Positions 1 through 11,250 of a stretch of DNA of 64,000 nucleotides are shown piece after piece. Below the pieces are notes generated by a model. The model ran no database searches, had not been told where the DNA came from, and saw only the letters and a list, made by a program, of their open reading frames with translations. Source of the DNA: Chrysemys picta bellii (taxonomy: Eukaryota > Chordata > Testudines > Emydidae); NCBI RefSeq assembly GCF_011386835.1, contig NC_088791.1, forward strand, positions 27,936,998 through 28,000,997, given 5' to 3'. Numbering within the stretch: the first letter of the stretch is position 1; every line of letters begins with the position of its first letter. Position numbers and translations under genes: made by a program.

Positions 1-227
1 AACACAAAGAAGGTACCAAAGTGAGATTTCTAAAGATAACTACAGCACTTGACCCAAGGTTTAAGAATATGAAGTGCCTTCCAAAATCTGAAAAGGATGT
101 GGTGTGGAGCATGCTTTCAGAAGTCTTAAAAGAGCAACACTCCGCTACAGAAACTACAGAATCTGAACCACCAAAAAAGAAAATCAACCTTCTGCTGGTG
201 GTATGTGACTCTCATAATGAAAATTAA
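1..227 (+). pseudogene. hAT transposase fragment, part 1 (ALDPRFK block)
   Basis: An open frame without its own start, truncated on the left by the window edge. It contains FLKITTALDPRFKNMK followed by a lysine/glutamate-rich stretch (SEPPKKKINLL). The 'ALDPRFK' block is a hallmark of hAT transposases of the ZBED/Buster type, upstream of the C-terminal dimerisation domain. The frame ends where CR1 sequence begins (ATTCATAGATTC at about 231). Transposase would act in the nucleus on the element's own termini. This copy cannot make one. Confidence 0.75.
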
Positions 228-230
228 CAT

Positions 231-2160
231 AGATTCATAGATTCTAGGACTGGAAGGGACCTCGAGAGGTCATCGAGTCCAGTCCCCTGCCCACATGGCA
301 GGACCAAATACTGTCTAGACCATCCCTGACAGACATTTATCTAACCTACTCTTAAATATCTCCAGAGATGGAGATTCCACAACCTCCCTAGGCAATTTAT
401 TCCAGTGTTTAACCACCCTGACAGTTAGGAACTTTTTCCTAATGTCCAATCTAGACCTCCCTTGCTGCAGTTTAAACCCATTGCTCCTTGTTCTATCCTT
501 AGAGGCTAAGGTGAACAAGTTTTCTCCCTCCTCCTTATGACACCCTTTTAAATACCTGAAAACTGCTATCATGTCCCCTCTCAGTCTTCTCTTTTCCAAA
601 CTAAACAAACCCAGTTCTTTCAGCGTTCCTTCATAGGTCATGTTCTGAAGACCTTTAATCATTCTTGTTGCTCTTCTCTGGACCCTTTCCAATTTCTCCA
701 CATCTTTTTTAAAATGCGGTGCCCAGAACTGGACACAATACTCCAGCTGAGGCCTAACCAGAGCAGAGTAGAGCGGAAGAATGACTTCTCGTGTCTTGCT
801 CACAACACACCTGTTAATACATCCCAGAATCATGTTTGCTTTTTTTGCAACAGCATCACACTGTTGACTCATATTTAGCTTGTGGTCCACTATAACCCCT
901 AGATCCCTTTCTGCCGTACTCCTTCCTAGACAGTCTCTTCCCATTCTGTATGTGTGAAACTGATTTTTTCTTCCTAAGTGGAGCACTTTGCATTTGTCTT
1001 TGTTAAACTTCATCCTGTTTAACTCAGACCATTTCTCCAATTTGTCCAAATCATTTTGAATTATGACCATGTGCTCCAAAGCAGTTGCAATCCCTCCCAG
1101 TTTGGTATCATCCGCAAACTTAATAAGCGTACTTTCTATGCCAATATCTAAGTTGTTGATGAAGATATTGAACAGAGCCGGTCCCAAAACAGACCCCTGC
1201 GGTACCCCACTCGTTATGCCTTTCCAGCAGGATTGGGACCCATTAATAACAACTCTCTGAGTACGGTTATCCAGCCAGTTATGCACCCACCTTATAGTAG
1301 CCCCATCTAAATTGTATTTGCCTAGTTTATCGATAAGAATATCATGCGAGACCGTATCAAATGCCTTACTAAAGTCTAGGTATACCACATCCACAGCTTC
1401 ACCCTTATCCACAAGGCTCGTTATCCTATCAAAGAAAGCTATCAGATTGGTTTGACATGATTTGTTCTTCACAAATCCATGCTGGCTGTTCCCTATCACC
1501 TTACCACCTTCCAAGTGTTTGCAGATGATTTCCTTAATTACTTGCTCCATTATCTTCCCTGGCACAGAAGTTAAACTAACGGATCTGTAGTTTCCTGGGT
1601 TGTTTTTATTTCCCTTTTTATAGATGGGCACTATATTTGCCCTTTTCCAGTCTTCTGGAACCTCTCCCCGTCTCCCATGATTTTCCAAAGATAATAGCTA
1701 GAGGCTCAGATACCTCCTCTATTAGCTCCTTGAGTATTCTAGGATGCATTTCATCAGGCCCTGGTGACTTGCAGGCATCTAACTTTTCTAAGTGATTTTT
1801 AACTTGTTCTTTTTTTATTTTATCTGCTAAACCTACCCCCTTCCCATTAGCATTCACTATGTTAGGCATTCCTTCAGACTTCTCGGTGAAGACCGAAACA
1901 AAGAAGTCATTAAGCATCTCTGCCATTTCCAAGTTTCCTGTTACTGTTTCTCCCTCTTCACTAAGCAGTGGGCCTACCCTGTCTTTGGTCTTCCTCTTGC
2001 TTCTAATGTATTGATAAAAAGTCTTCTTGTTTCCCTTTATTCCCCTAGCTAGTTTGAGCTCATTTTGTGCCTTTGCCTTTCTAATCTTGCCCCTGCATTC
2101 CTGTGTTGTTTGCCTATATTCATCCTTTGTAATCTGTCCTAGTTTCCATTTGTAGGTGCT
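231..2160 (-). mobile_element. CR1 LINE, 5'-truncated, inserted in the hAT element
   Basis: A minus-strand CR1 non-LTR retrotransposon. Its 3' end is at about 231, with the short ATTCTATG-type terminal repeat (plus-strand ATTCATAGATTCTAG), preceded by a 3' UTR and then the ORF2 reverse transcriptase. The 5' end at about 2160 is truncated just after the endonuclease-RT linker, as is typical of CR1. Both flanks are hAT transposase sequence, so this CR1 is younger than that hAT. No target duplication is evident, as usual for CR1. Confidence 0.9.
315..2155 (-). pseudogene. CR1 ORF2 reverse transcriptase, frameshifted
   Basis: Two overlapping minus frames make up the C-terminal two thirds of CR1 ORF2p. 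The upstream frame (about 2155-1660) holds the linker and [15 protein letters not shown]. The downstream frame (1688-315, 457 codons) holds the RT: YLDFSKAFDTVSH with Asp near residue 105, [10 protein letters not shown] near 161-170, and catalytic FADD at 191-194. The frame changes near 1660-1685, before [16 protein letters not shown], so at least one indel is present. The endonuclease domain is absent through 5' truncation. Apart from the frameshift the RT is uninterrupted, which suggests a fairly young copy. Confidence 0.9.
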
Positions 2161-2420
2161 TCGGTCCGCACTTCTTTGGACTGTTATCAAGCAGAACCGG
2201 TCATGAGCATGGACGCATGTCCTCTGGAATGGTGGCTGAAGCATGAAGGGACATACAAACTTTAGCGCATCTGGCATGTAAATATCTTGCGACGCCGGCT
2301 ACAACAGTGCCATGAGAACACCTGTTCTCACTTCAGGTGACATTGTAAACAAAAATGGGCAACATTATCTCCTGCAAATGTAAACAAACTTGTTTGTCTG
2401 AGCGACTGGCTGAACAAGTA
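2161..2420 (+). pseudogene. hAT transposase fragment, part 2 (hATC dimerisation domain)
   Basis: Right of the CR1 the plus strand reads [18 protein letters not shown], a stop, then [10 protein letters not shown], a stop, EHLFSL, and finally LSPANVNKLVCLSDWLNK before a stop. WW-x-n-YPxLAxxAxxxLxxPATxxxxERxFS is the usual shape of the hAT C-terminal domain. Here the conserved Cys/Ser position before the ERxFS block is a stop, so the copy is dead. It joins the fragment at 1-227 across the CR1. Confidence 0.7.
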
Positions 2421-2787
2421 GGACTGAGTGGACTTGCAGGCTCTACAATTTTACATTTTTTTATTTTCTACAATAAATTCTACATTTGTAAGTTCAACTT
2501 TCATGATAAAGAGATTGCACTACAGTACCTCAATTAGGTTAATTGAAAAATACCATTTATTTTGTTTTTTTTTACAGTGTAAATATTTATAATCAAAAAT
2601 AAATATAAAGTTTGCACTATACACTTTGTATTCTGTGTTGTAATTGAAATCAATATATTTGATAACGTAGAAAACATCCAAACATATTTAAATAAATGGT
2701 ATTCTATTATTAACAGTGCAATTAATCGTGATTTTTTTTAATTGCACAATTAATCACAATTATTTTTTTGATCGCTTGACAGTTCTA

Positions 2788-3344
2788 ATAGAAAGCAGTT
2801 AAAAAGTCCAAAGACAAATGGTGGAAACATATCTTAGCAATAAGTATGTAATTGGTACAATGATAATAGCGAGACTGGTGAAATGTGGCTTGGTATTAAG
2901 TAAGCTTGACACAGATTTCAAAACAGACGTGTCAGATACTCAAGGATTCAAGCATATGTCTGCCACAAAATGAAAGTGGTTATATGCTTTCAACATTAAT
3001 AAAATGTATGGTTCAACATTTTGTGAAAATATGAAGAAATATCCTAAGTAATTTAACAAACAACTGGGGAGGGGGCATTTTTGAGATAGGTGATATGAGT
3101 CAAAATTGTCACATGCAATTTGACAATTTTGTTTTGCATTTATATTTTTTCTATGTTTGTTGCCTAATATTTTCGTCCAGCAATCACTATCACTTCAAAA
3201 GACTTTATGAAATACACTCACACAATAGTACAGGCTTGTGGTTAGTAACACAATAAAATGGAAGTAACTGGCGGTCTCAGAAATGTGTGGCCCCTATCTG
3301 TATTCCACTGTCAGCGGCACTCCATGCACATTCAGACCAGAGAA
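2788..3344. other. Unassigned AT-rich spacer
   Basis: No coding frame or repeat that I recognise. A short self-complementary stretch occurs near 3105-3130 (CAAAATTGTCACATG followed by CAATTTGACAATTTTG). Confidence 0.5.
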
Positions 3345-4050
3345 TTCTACTAAGTAGTGTTCCCACCGGTCACACCTGCACCTTTGCTCTCCTCATGCTC
3401 CCATGCTGAGGGGCAGAGCAGACTGACACCTCTCCAGTTCCCCCTCTTTCTGTGAATCAGAGATGATCTGAAGCAGAAAGGAAGGAGGGCAGGTAGTGGA
3501 ATAAAAGTAACATCCCTTTTTCCTTCAAATGTTGGTCCCAATGTATATTTCACTGGTGGTGACAAGTAACCAGTTCTCAAAAGGAAGGTGTGAGAATGCA
3601 GGTAGTATAGCTGCTTGTAGAGCTTCTGTCCCAAAGGATGTGTTAATGGAGGAAACTTGGACCAAAAAGTGTAACGTCTTGTGAATGTATGGATGGAACT
3701 CCATGTTGCTGCCTTGCAAGTATCAAGCAGAGATACTTCTTGAAATGATGCTACTGAGGCTGCCTTTGCTCTCATACAGTGAGCCCAAAACCAGTGTAGA
3801 GGAGGAAAACATGCTACTTCATAAAGTAGGATACAGAGATCCTCTGGGAGGAAATAACTTGACTTTGGACCCATTCTGCTATGACAACACACAGCCTACA
3901 CTTTCTGATCTATTTTGTTCTCTGTAACTAAAATGCCAAAGCTCATCTCACATCAAGGAATGAAGTCTCTTCTCTATACTGGAAGCTTGGGGCTTCTGGA
4001 CGAACACAGGTAAGTGGATAGCCTGGTATTTATGTGGAATTCCAAACTAT
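3345..4050 (-). pseudogene. DIRS-type tyrosine recombinase, C-terminal remnant
   Basis: The minus frame 3892-3350 contains MRAKAASVASFQEVSLLD followed by CKAATWSSIHTFTRRYTF. This is the C-terminal catalytic block of DIRS tyrosine recombinases: the HxxR region (His replaced, AHCMR), the hydrophobic helix, then WSSxHTFxxxY with the likely nucleophilic Tyr. The same motif set occurs in the DIRS copy at 52.3-53.2 kb. The remaining C-terminal residues and 3' region are degraded. It is probably the 3' end of the same DIRS copy whose gag lies at 4849-5100 and 8406-8640, with the RT part missing. Confidence 0.6.
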
Positions 4051-4054
4051 TTTA

Positions 4055-4848
4055 ACATAAGAATGGCCATACTAGATCAGACCAAAGGTATCCCTAGCTC
4101 GGTGTCTTGTCTTTTGACAGTGGCCAATGCCAGGCGCCCCAGAAGGAATGAACAGAACAGATAATCATCAAGTGATCTACCCCCCCCCCCATTGCCCATT
4201 CCCAGCTTCTGGCAAACAGAGGCTAGGGACACCATCCCTGTCCATCCTGGCAAATGGCCATTGATGGACCTCTCCTCCATGAACTTATCTAGTTCTTTTT
4301 TGAACCCTCTTATAGTCTTGGCCTTCACAACATCCTCTGGCAAAGAGTTTCACAGGTTGACTGTGCACTGTGTGAAAAAAATATACTTCCATTTGTTTGT
4401 TTTAAATCTGCTGCCTATTAATTTCATTTGGTGACCCCCTAGTTCTTGTGTTATGAGAAGGAGTAAATAACACTTTCTTATTTACTTTCTCCACACCAGA
4501 CATGATTTTATAGACCTCTATTATATCCCCTCTTAGTCGTCCCTTTTCCAAGCTGAAAAGTTCCAGTCTTATTAATCTCTCCTCATATGACAGCCATTCC
4601 ACACCCCTAATCATTGTCGCCTTTTTCTGAACCTTTTCCAATTCCAATAAAAAAATTTTGAGATGGCACGATCACATCTGCATGCAGTATTCAAGATGAA
4701 TTTATATAGAGGCAATATGATATTTTCTGTCTTATTATCTACTACTCCTTTCTTAACGATTCCCAACATTTTTTTCGCTTTTTTGACTGCTGCTGCACAC
4801 TGAGTGGATGTTGTCAGAGAACTATCCACAATGACTCAAAGATCTCTG
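4055..4848 (-). mobile_element. CR1 LINE 3' fragment
   Basis: Minus-strand CR1 with the 3' end at about 4055 and sequence extending into the C-terminal part of ORF2. Frames 4829-4611, 4647-4402 and 4343-4077 give STQCAAAVKKAKKMLGIV, KVQKKATMIRGVEWLSYEER and a KTIRGFKKELDKFMEE tail, which are consecutive blocks of the post-RT C-terminus. Three frames mean at least two indels. It sits between two pieces of a DIRS copy. Confidence 0.85.
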
Positions 4849-5100
4849 TGTCTCCTGACCTGACTCAGATGCTGGTTGATGTAAGCGTCCATCATTAACT
4901 GTGTGAACTTAATCTCCCTGTTCTTCCTTGCCCTAGATTTGAGGGCTTCGCAGAAATTGCACTTCTGCGAGATGTGAGACTCCACCAAACACGAGACACA
5001 TTTAGAGTGGTTGTCGTTCACAGGTATAGCCTCTCGGCAGGAGAAGCAGCATTTGAAGCTGGCGAGGCAGGCATCCCCTGCCAGGAAGACAGGGCTCCCC
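4849..5100 (-). pseudogene. DIRS gag-like zinc-knuckle fragment (left of hAT insertion)
   Basis: The minus frame reads CCFSCREAIPVNDNHSKC, then CLVESHISQKCNFCEALK and SRARKNREIKFTQLM. The Cys/His arrangement (CCxxC...HxxCxxCxxxHxxxxCxxC, then a basic KxRxxKNRE tail) matches the N-terminal gag-like protein of the other DIRS copies here (for example CLGEGHISEKCKIC at about 56.4-56.6 kb). The frame is interrupted at 5100 by the hAT transposon and its left part resumes beyond 8406. Confidence 0.6.
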
Positions 5101-8100
5101 AGGGCCGGCCCACAACATTTTGGCACCTCAGATGGGGAGCTCAAATGACGCCCCTATGCTCCCTGGCTTGGGCCAAAACTTTGAAAGGTCTCAGTTCTGC
5201 CTTCTTCCTGTTCTACTCCTCTCATGATACTGCTCTGCTACCTACCCCAATAAAGGAGAACTATCAACTTAAAATGCCTTGTTCAAAAATTTTAAGTAAC
5301 ACTTAACTTTCAAATGCCTGAACAGCAAATCTAACTTTTCTTGTCTGCATAGTAAACACTGGCATTTTTAGCTGTTTGAATAATCAAAGTGGTGCTTTCT
5401 GCTTTCCATGCCTTCTTGGTTGCAAAGATTTGAACTGCTTCCTGAAGGTCCACAGTCTGGGCCAGCTCATGCTCTACTGAGATGGCTGCAAGGCCGACCA
5501 GCCTCTCCTGTGTCACTGTGGAGCGTAGATGAGTTTTTATTAACTTCAGCTTGGAGAAGCTGCGTTCTCCACTAGCAACTCTTACAGGAAGTGTTAGAAG
5601 TATGCCCAGAGCAACAAAAGCATTTGGAAAGAGGGTGGTCATCTTATTTGTGCACAGATACTTCAGAACAGCCTTTGGAGTTGATCCTGCTGAAATGTAT
5701 CTTGAAAGGGCTTTCAGTTTATCACCTAAATCACTCGCATCAATATCTCGCATGTCATCATGTGTCAACACTGTCTCTAGTGCCCTGCATTGCTGGTGTA
5801 GGTCTTCTTCAGGTATAGTGAGGAGTTTGGGAATATCTTACAACATCCCAAATATACTGTGTTCCTTGAACTGCATGAAACATTCTTCAACTGACTGTAC
5901 TGCACAATCTAGCACCTGGTTAAAGAATTCAACTTTGAATTGTTGTTTGGGGTCTCTTATGGGATTATCCCGTGCCTCGTAATCAAAATGTCGTCTTCTT
6001 CAGTGACTCTTGTATTCTTGAATGAGTGGGGAAAATAGCTTCAGTGTGAAGTTCCTCTGCCAACTTCTGTGCACTCTTCACAACGTTTTGAAATCCCTCA
6101 TCTGACCAGTAAGACTGTAGGTATGACTTTGCTTTGTCCAGTTGTTCCATTGCTCCAGATATATTAAAGGTCAACACCTTGGAATCTCTTGCTTACAACA
6201 TTTATTTCAAACAGTATGTCATGCCACAACACTAAGCCACACAGAAATGTGAAGTTATGTGTTTCTGGTGATTCCAATTCCCTCTGCCACTGTTCTCCCA
6301 TGAACAGTTCCTGTCATAGCATTATCCTCCATAATGGCAACATCTATCTTCCCAATTTGGTGTTTGATAGGCTTTATCGCTTGACTTTCCCATGGTGTGG
6401 CACTTAGTGGTTTCCCAGATGTTGCTTCAAAATTTGCCATTGATCAGTTGATGCAGAGAAAAATACATAGATACTGCATCACTGACCCCCAAGTTCAATG
6501 AATGAGAACTGCGTGGGACAAAAAAAGCTTGAGGGTTGAACTCTCGGATCCGTGTCTGCACGCCTCTGTTCTTTCCTCTCATGTTGGCACCATTATCGTA
6601 GCCCTGACCTCTCATGTCAGCTATCACAATTCCTGTATCATCCAGCTTTTTAAGAAGCACATTTGTCATACGAGTTCCTGTAGTATCATCAATGTCAATA
6701 CATTCTAGAAAATGCTCTCTGACAGTCACCATTGCAGGGACATTTTCACTAAGTTCTGTTGTTACAAAACGCACCATTAAAGTCATTTGTGCTGCATGGC
6801 TGATGTCAGGTGTGCAGTCCAGAATAACAGAGTAATATCTTGCTGACTTCAGATCTGCCACAATCTTCTGTTTAACTTTTGTTGCCAGTAACTGTATGAT
6901 CTCATTTTGAATGGTTTTTCCAAGGTAGTCATGTGTATACATTTTTTGGGTGGTGACTCTTCTTAGATGCTCCTGGAGTACAGCATCAAACTCAGCCATC
7001 AGCTCCACAATTTTAAGGAAGTTTCCATTGTTTGGCACATACAGCTGATCTGAAGTGCCATGCAGTGCTATGTTTTGGGTAGCAAGCATTCTCACAATGG
7101 CAACGAGCCTTTTCAGAACATTTTGCAAGTAGAGACTCGGATGCAATCTTCTCTTGATGCTGATCATCTATGGTGGCCTTTAACCTTAGTCTCATCTCAA
7201 GCTCTTTCCACCTATCGAATGCTCTCTGGTGATTTGCTGCCTTCTCATGGCATGCCAGATTTCTAGCCAGATTTTTCCAGTCCTTTGTTCCTGTAGAACC
7301 CAATGTGGCTGGAACATTAGACTGGAAGAGTTTGCAACAAAAACAGTATGCAGCATTCTGGGGTTTTGAGTACATAAGCCATGGCCTCTCCACTTTGTCA
7401 CCATTGGGGATTTCACGCCAGTAATGTGTTGGATGGAAACTTCTATTTTCATTGTCTTTGGGGAACATGAAGTTTTTCACTTGCTGTGGCCCATGCAGTA
7501 CAAGGAAGTCCCTCAGGCTACTGCTCAAGTGGGTCCACAGTCCTGGATCATCTAGACTTAAGGAACTAAACTCAGCAGCAGCTATTTCTTGTGACTCCAC
7601 CACACACTTCTCTGATCTACACTTTTCTTCTGGAATGTGCATGGTTACATCCATTTGAGATGGAGATATGGATGCTGCAGTAGCTGCCAGGTCACCTGCA
7701 CTCTAAGTACTGGAAGATCAGGCATCTCCTCACCATTCACATCCTCACTGGGTCCGGAAGGCTCACTGTGAACATTTGTGTCTAGGTATCTCAGGAGAGC
7801 TCATTCATGCTTAGATAGAAAAGCTTCCTTTGCTTTCTTTCTTTTTCTGAATGCTGCCCGAGGGGCATTTTCTTCTTTCACTCATGACTGCTGTTCTGTG
7901 CCAGCTTTAGTGCCTCTCAACACTCAATTGAAGGGGACAAATAAGCAGACTGGTAGCAGGGCCTGAGTGAGGGAAGATATCAGCATCTTACAGGCCTAAC
8001 TGGCTCCTGCTACTTCAGTTGACTGCCTGTTCTCCTGAAGTGGGTTCAGGGAAGCAGCAGGAAACAGGAAGCTCCCTGAGAAGCTGGTGTTAATCACTCC

Positions 8101-8405
8101 AGGCTCCTGGGGGTGCTAGGGAGATACATAATAGGTCCCCCCTCCTCTCTCTCCCTGCAGCTCCTGCTGCTTTCTGTTATTCCCTCTCACCTTTTCTCCT
8201 GCCTGCCTGTTATGTCTCTTGTGCTCTCCTTCCTCCAGCACAGCACTCCACCATCTCTGTGCATCTAGAGCAGAGAGAACACATATGCACCAGCAGCAGA
8301 CACAATTTTCTACACTCTGGGTCCTAGTGGTGCCCCCCCCCCCCCCCCCCAGTCTGGCACCTGAGGTGGCCGCCTCAGTTTGCCTCATAATAAGGCCAGC
8401 CCTGA
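5101..8405 (-). mobile_element. hAT transposon (ZMYM/TTF-type) with 8-bp target duplication
   Basis: A 3.3-kb element bounded by the 8-bp direct repeat GGCTCCCC at 5093-5100 and 8406-8413. Ends are inverted: AGGGCCGGCC on the left and, read on the other strand, TCAGGGCTGGCC on the right. An 8-bp duplication and CAGGG-type termini are the hAT signature. The transposase lies on the minus strand. Flanks on both sides are DIRS gag sequence, so this hAT inserted into a DIRS copy. Confidence 0.9.
5331..7900 (-). pseudogene. hAT transposase with TTF zinc finger and DUF4371-like core
   Basis: Consecutive minus-strand pieces read in order. At 7654-7013 a TTF-type zinc finger (REIPNGDKVERPWLMYSK, AYCFCCKLF). 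At 7167-6427 the DUF4371-like catalytic region (YYSVILDCTPDISHAAQMTL, MRGQGYDNGANMRGK, HSLNLGVSDA). Then 6440-5983, degraded. At 5771-5331 the dimerisation domain (LPVRVASGERSFSKLKLIK, LRSTVTQERLVGLAAISVEH). Proteins of this layout are often annotated as 'zinc finger MYM-type 1/5-like'. Terminal repeats and target duplication show it is a transposon. At least three frame changes and internal stops make it inactive. Confidence 0.9.
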
Positions 8406-8640
8406 GGCTCCCCAAGGGTAAAGAGAGGCGGAAAAACTACTAACAACTAACTATACTAACTAATCTTAACAAACAACTATAAAAATAATATCAAACAACC
8501 AAGGCATGCTCAAGGCCAGTACAGCAGAGAAGAAACGTAGGGTGGTTTGTTGAGGACCTGTTGCTACAAGTGTTTAAGAGAAAATAACTGAAGAACTACT
8601 AGCAAAGAAAATTTATGGTCCATGCTAGAGTTTGGACTAA
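8406..8640 (-). mobile_element. DIRS 5' region (right of hAT insertion)
   Basis: After the second GGCTCCCC repeat the sequence has the CTAACAACTAACTATACTAACT pattern that resembles the region ahead of the gag start in the 52-57 kb DIRS copy (ACTAACAGAAAACTATATAC near 56.63 kb). It is read as the upstream end of the DIRS copy whose zinc knuckle is at 4849-5100. The outer boundary is approximate. Confidence 0.4.
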
Positions 8641-9259
8641 ATTGCCAAGGAGGTCTCTGTCAGCCCTATTATTTATTATTCAATGATTAAATATGTTCAG
8701 TAAGTGACAGGATTTAGAAGTGCATATACAATTAAACAAGCATTAACCAAAGATACTAATTAACACATTCCTTTTTTGCCAATTATTTTCTGCTATGTGC
8801 TAAAATTTGATTAACAAGATTAGCTCAGAGAAAATGTTTTAATGTTTGCAAACAGTAATCATAACAACAATGGGGGAGTATAATAATAAAAGCCCACAAA
8901 ACAATGATACAGTATTATTAAGTTTGAGGTAAACAAATGCAAGGGAATTCTTAAGTTTTAAAAAAAATCCAAACTATCCAAATGCTATTGCCAATAAAAA
9001 AAAGAAAAGGAACTGGATAACTCACGGAATATGGATTAGCAACCTAATGTTATTGTCTGAGAGCCTGTTGATCCCTTATGCAATCTAAACTGGTAGTCTC
9101 GGTCAACTTTCTAGAGGAAACACATCCTCCTCAGAAAAGGCACCTACATAACTGGCACCCTTAACACAGAGGAACAAGCAACTGAATGGACATGGAAACT
9201 GAGCTACTTGTTTATCCCTTCATGTTAGATGGGAGGCACATGGATAGAGTGGTTTAGAT
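8641..9259. other. Unassigned AT-rich spacer
   Basis: No gene or recognised repeat. The composition is strongly AT-rich. Confidence 0.5.
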
Positions 9260-9586
9260 CAGGGATTCTAAATCTTTTTCTTTCTCAGGACCCCCAACAC
9301 GCTATAAAAACTCCACGGCCCACCTGTGCCACAACAACTGGTTTTCTAAATATAAAAGCCAGGTCCAGTATCACAGGGTAGCAAGAAGGGCAACTGCCTG
9401 TGGCTCCACACCACAGGGGGCCCCGCAAAGCTAAACTGCTCCAGCTTAAGTTTGCCCCAGAGGGGCTCAGGCTTCAGCCCCGCCAGGATGGGGCTCCAGC
9501 TTCAGCTTTCTGCCCTGGACCTCAGTGAGTCTAACACCGGCCCTGCTTCGCAACCCCCCTGAAACCTGCTGGTTTGAGAACCATTG
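9260..9586. mobile_element. hAT-type MITE with GTTTAGAT target duplication
   Basis: A 327-bp element flanked by GTTTAGAT at 9252-9259 and 9587-9594. Termini are CAGGGATTCTAAATC and, inverted, CAATGGTTCTCAAACC. The interior has a CCCAACACGCTATAAAAACT segment and a GC-rich tail but no coding frame. The 8-bp duplication supports mobilisation by a hAT transposase. Confidence 0.8.
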
Positions 9587-9734
9587 GTTTAGATAAGCTT
9601 GCAATGCCACTACCCCAGATGTACTGCTCCTGTACTCAGGGGATTTTAATTTCTATCTAGTGCAGTCATTCAGCACTTTTCAACAGCACCAAAATTCACT
9701 TATAAAAATTTACCAATTTAAAAACATCATAGGT

Positions 9735-9960
9735 AAGAGGAAAGATGTAGTTGTGGCACTGGGCTGGAACTCAGGAAACATGAGTTCAGTCCCTAGCTTT
9801 GCCACAGACTCCCAGTATGACTTCGAGCAAATCATTTAATCTCGTTTACTTTTTATCTCGCACCTTTTGTCTTGACTATTTAAACTGTAACATCTTCATG
9901 GCAGGGATCTTTTGCTAAGTTTTTATTCAGGACTTGGCATAATGTCTCAGCTGGGGCCTC
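9735..9960 (+). mobile_element. MIR-like SINE
   Basis: It contains the recognisable core-SINE order: GGCACTGGGCTGGAACTCAG, a TGAGTTCAGTCCC segment, GCCACAGACTCC, then TTCGAGCAAATCATTTAAT. Such elements share a tRNA-like head and central core with mammalian MIR. Old and diverged. Confidence 0.5.
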
Positions 9961-10111
9961 TGGGGCACGACTATAACAGAATTCTGTTTTTAAATCCACA
10001 CACACAGAAGACTGAAAGTATGTATGGAATATAACCTTACTCCTAAAACCTCCTTAGTTTTGCGCATTTTATTCAATTTCTGTGCTTTTAAGTAATTAAC
10101 TCTAACAGAGG

Positions 10112-10583
10112 TTGTGACACTATCCCCTATATGCTTCATATTGATATTATTATGATATGATTATGGCATGATGCATTTTGTATAAGACGGGTCATGTAAG
10201 GTGTCATTAGAAAAGTTATGATTTGCTGAATATGATTATCCTATTTGTATGCATGTATCATTTTTGTATCTGAAGTTATGAATATTTCACATGTAGTCAC
10301 ACCTTGTTGACACCCACTAGGCAAAATGCTTCCAGTTTAGATAGCTGGCTGTGAAGGGCCTACTGATGGTAATGGGTCATTAGGGAAAACAATAGGCCTC
10401 AGGAGAAGCTTATCCCCCACCAGGTGAGCCTTCCTGAGAATGCTCCATCAAGGTATGAAAAGGCATGTGACCAGGCCACATGACAGAACTCCATCTTGGA
10501 TACCAGTGTTTTTCCACAAATTGAGTTTGGGATAACGGGTTCCCGCCATATGCTAAAGCTATATAAGGCAGGGAGTGACATCC
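10112..10583 (+). mobile_element. Probable LTR fragment
   Basis: The segment starts TGTGACACTATCCCC and runs to a TATA-like GCTATATAAGGCAGG at 10557-10572 before it is cut by the next block. The layout (TG start, long AT-rich U3, TATA box near the end) and memory of similar turtle LTR sequences suggest the U3 part of an LTR. No internal region or partner LTR is seen. Confidence 0.4.
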
Positions 10584-11035
10584 AGGGCCGGTGCAAGGAA
10601 GTTTCACACCCTAGGCGAAACTTCAACCTTGCCCCCCCCCCCGCCCCCAGCTAATCCCGCCCCCCTGCGGCAGCTAACCCAGCCCCCCACCCGGGGAGCC
10701 CCCCCTCCACAGCAGCTACCCCCCCCTCCACTGCAGCTAACCCTGCCTGGGGAGCCCACCCCAGCTCACCTCAGCTCCGCCTCCTCCGCTGAGCACACTG
10801 GCGCCGCTCTAATTCTCCTCCCCTCGCAGGCTTGCGGCGCCGATTGGAGGATACTTAGAGTGGGGGCTGTGTGCTCAGCGGAGGAGGCAGAGTGGAGGTG
10901 ATCTGGGGCGGGGAGCGGTTCCCTTGTGCACCCCCCTCCCCCCCCGTTACTGCGGGCGGCCCTCCCCGCGTCCCCGTTCCCCCCCGCCCCAGCTCACCGG
11001 GTGGAAGGCCGAGATGGCGACCACGTGCACTTTTA
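10584..11035. mobile_element. GC-rich MITE-like block, C-tract rich
   Basis: Starts AGGGCCGGTGCAAGG, a hAT-MITE-like terminus, and continues as C-rich, CpG-containing sequence with runs of 8-10 C. An inverted pair is present: CTCCGCCTCCTCCGCTGAGCA near 10780 and TGCTCAGCGGAGGAGGCAGAG near 10870. No matching right end is seen, and it passes directly into DIRS sequence. Open frames here reflect base composition. Confidence 0.45.
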
Positions 11036-11250
11036 TAGATGATATTGCCAGCCCTTGTTGCTTCAGATCCAGTACATAGTCCAAAAGTAGGGGAAATGGC
11101 ACTTGCTGCGGTGAGATACCCTTCTGCAGGGACCAATTAGAAAACCGCTTCTACTTTGCCAGATACGTGGCTCGGGTGGAAGATTTCCTACTTCCCAGGA
11201 GAACTTCTCTTACTAAGTCTGAACACTGGAACTCCAACGGGTTCAACCAT
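11036..11250 (-). pseudogene. DIRS tyrosine recombinase, N-terminal start only
   Basis: The minus frame ends with REVLLGSRKSSTRATYLAK, the SAM-like N-terminal domain that opens DIRS recombinases (compare KVLLESRKPSTRQTYLAKW at 53.1 kb). The catalytic RHRY half is absent because the element breaks at about 11035. Confidence 0.65.

Larger units (their letters stand above)
1..2787 (+). mobile_element. hAT DNA transposon (ZBED-like), 3' part, split by CR1
   Basis: The window opens inside a hAT transposase that reads to about 227, stops at a CR1 insertion, and resumes at about 2161 with the C-terminal dimerisation region. The rest (about 2420-2787) is AT-rich 3' sequence ending in CGCTTGACAGTTCTA near 2787, which looks like a degraded hAT terminal inverted repeat. 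The 5' half lies outside the window. The two halves belong to one element because the second continues the protein where the first stops. The exact end is uncertain because no target duplication can be tested. Confidence 0.75.

Noticed and set aside
5331..7654. Host ZMYM gene
   Set aside because: Terminal repeats, the 8-bp target duplication, the hATC domain and multiple frame breaks show a transposon.
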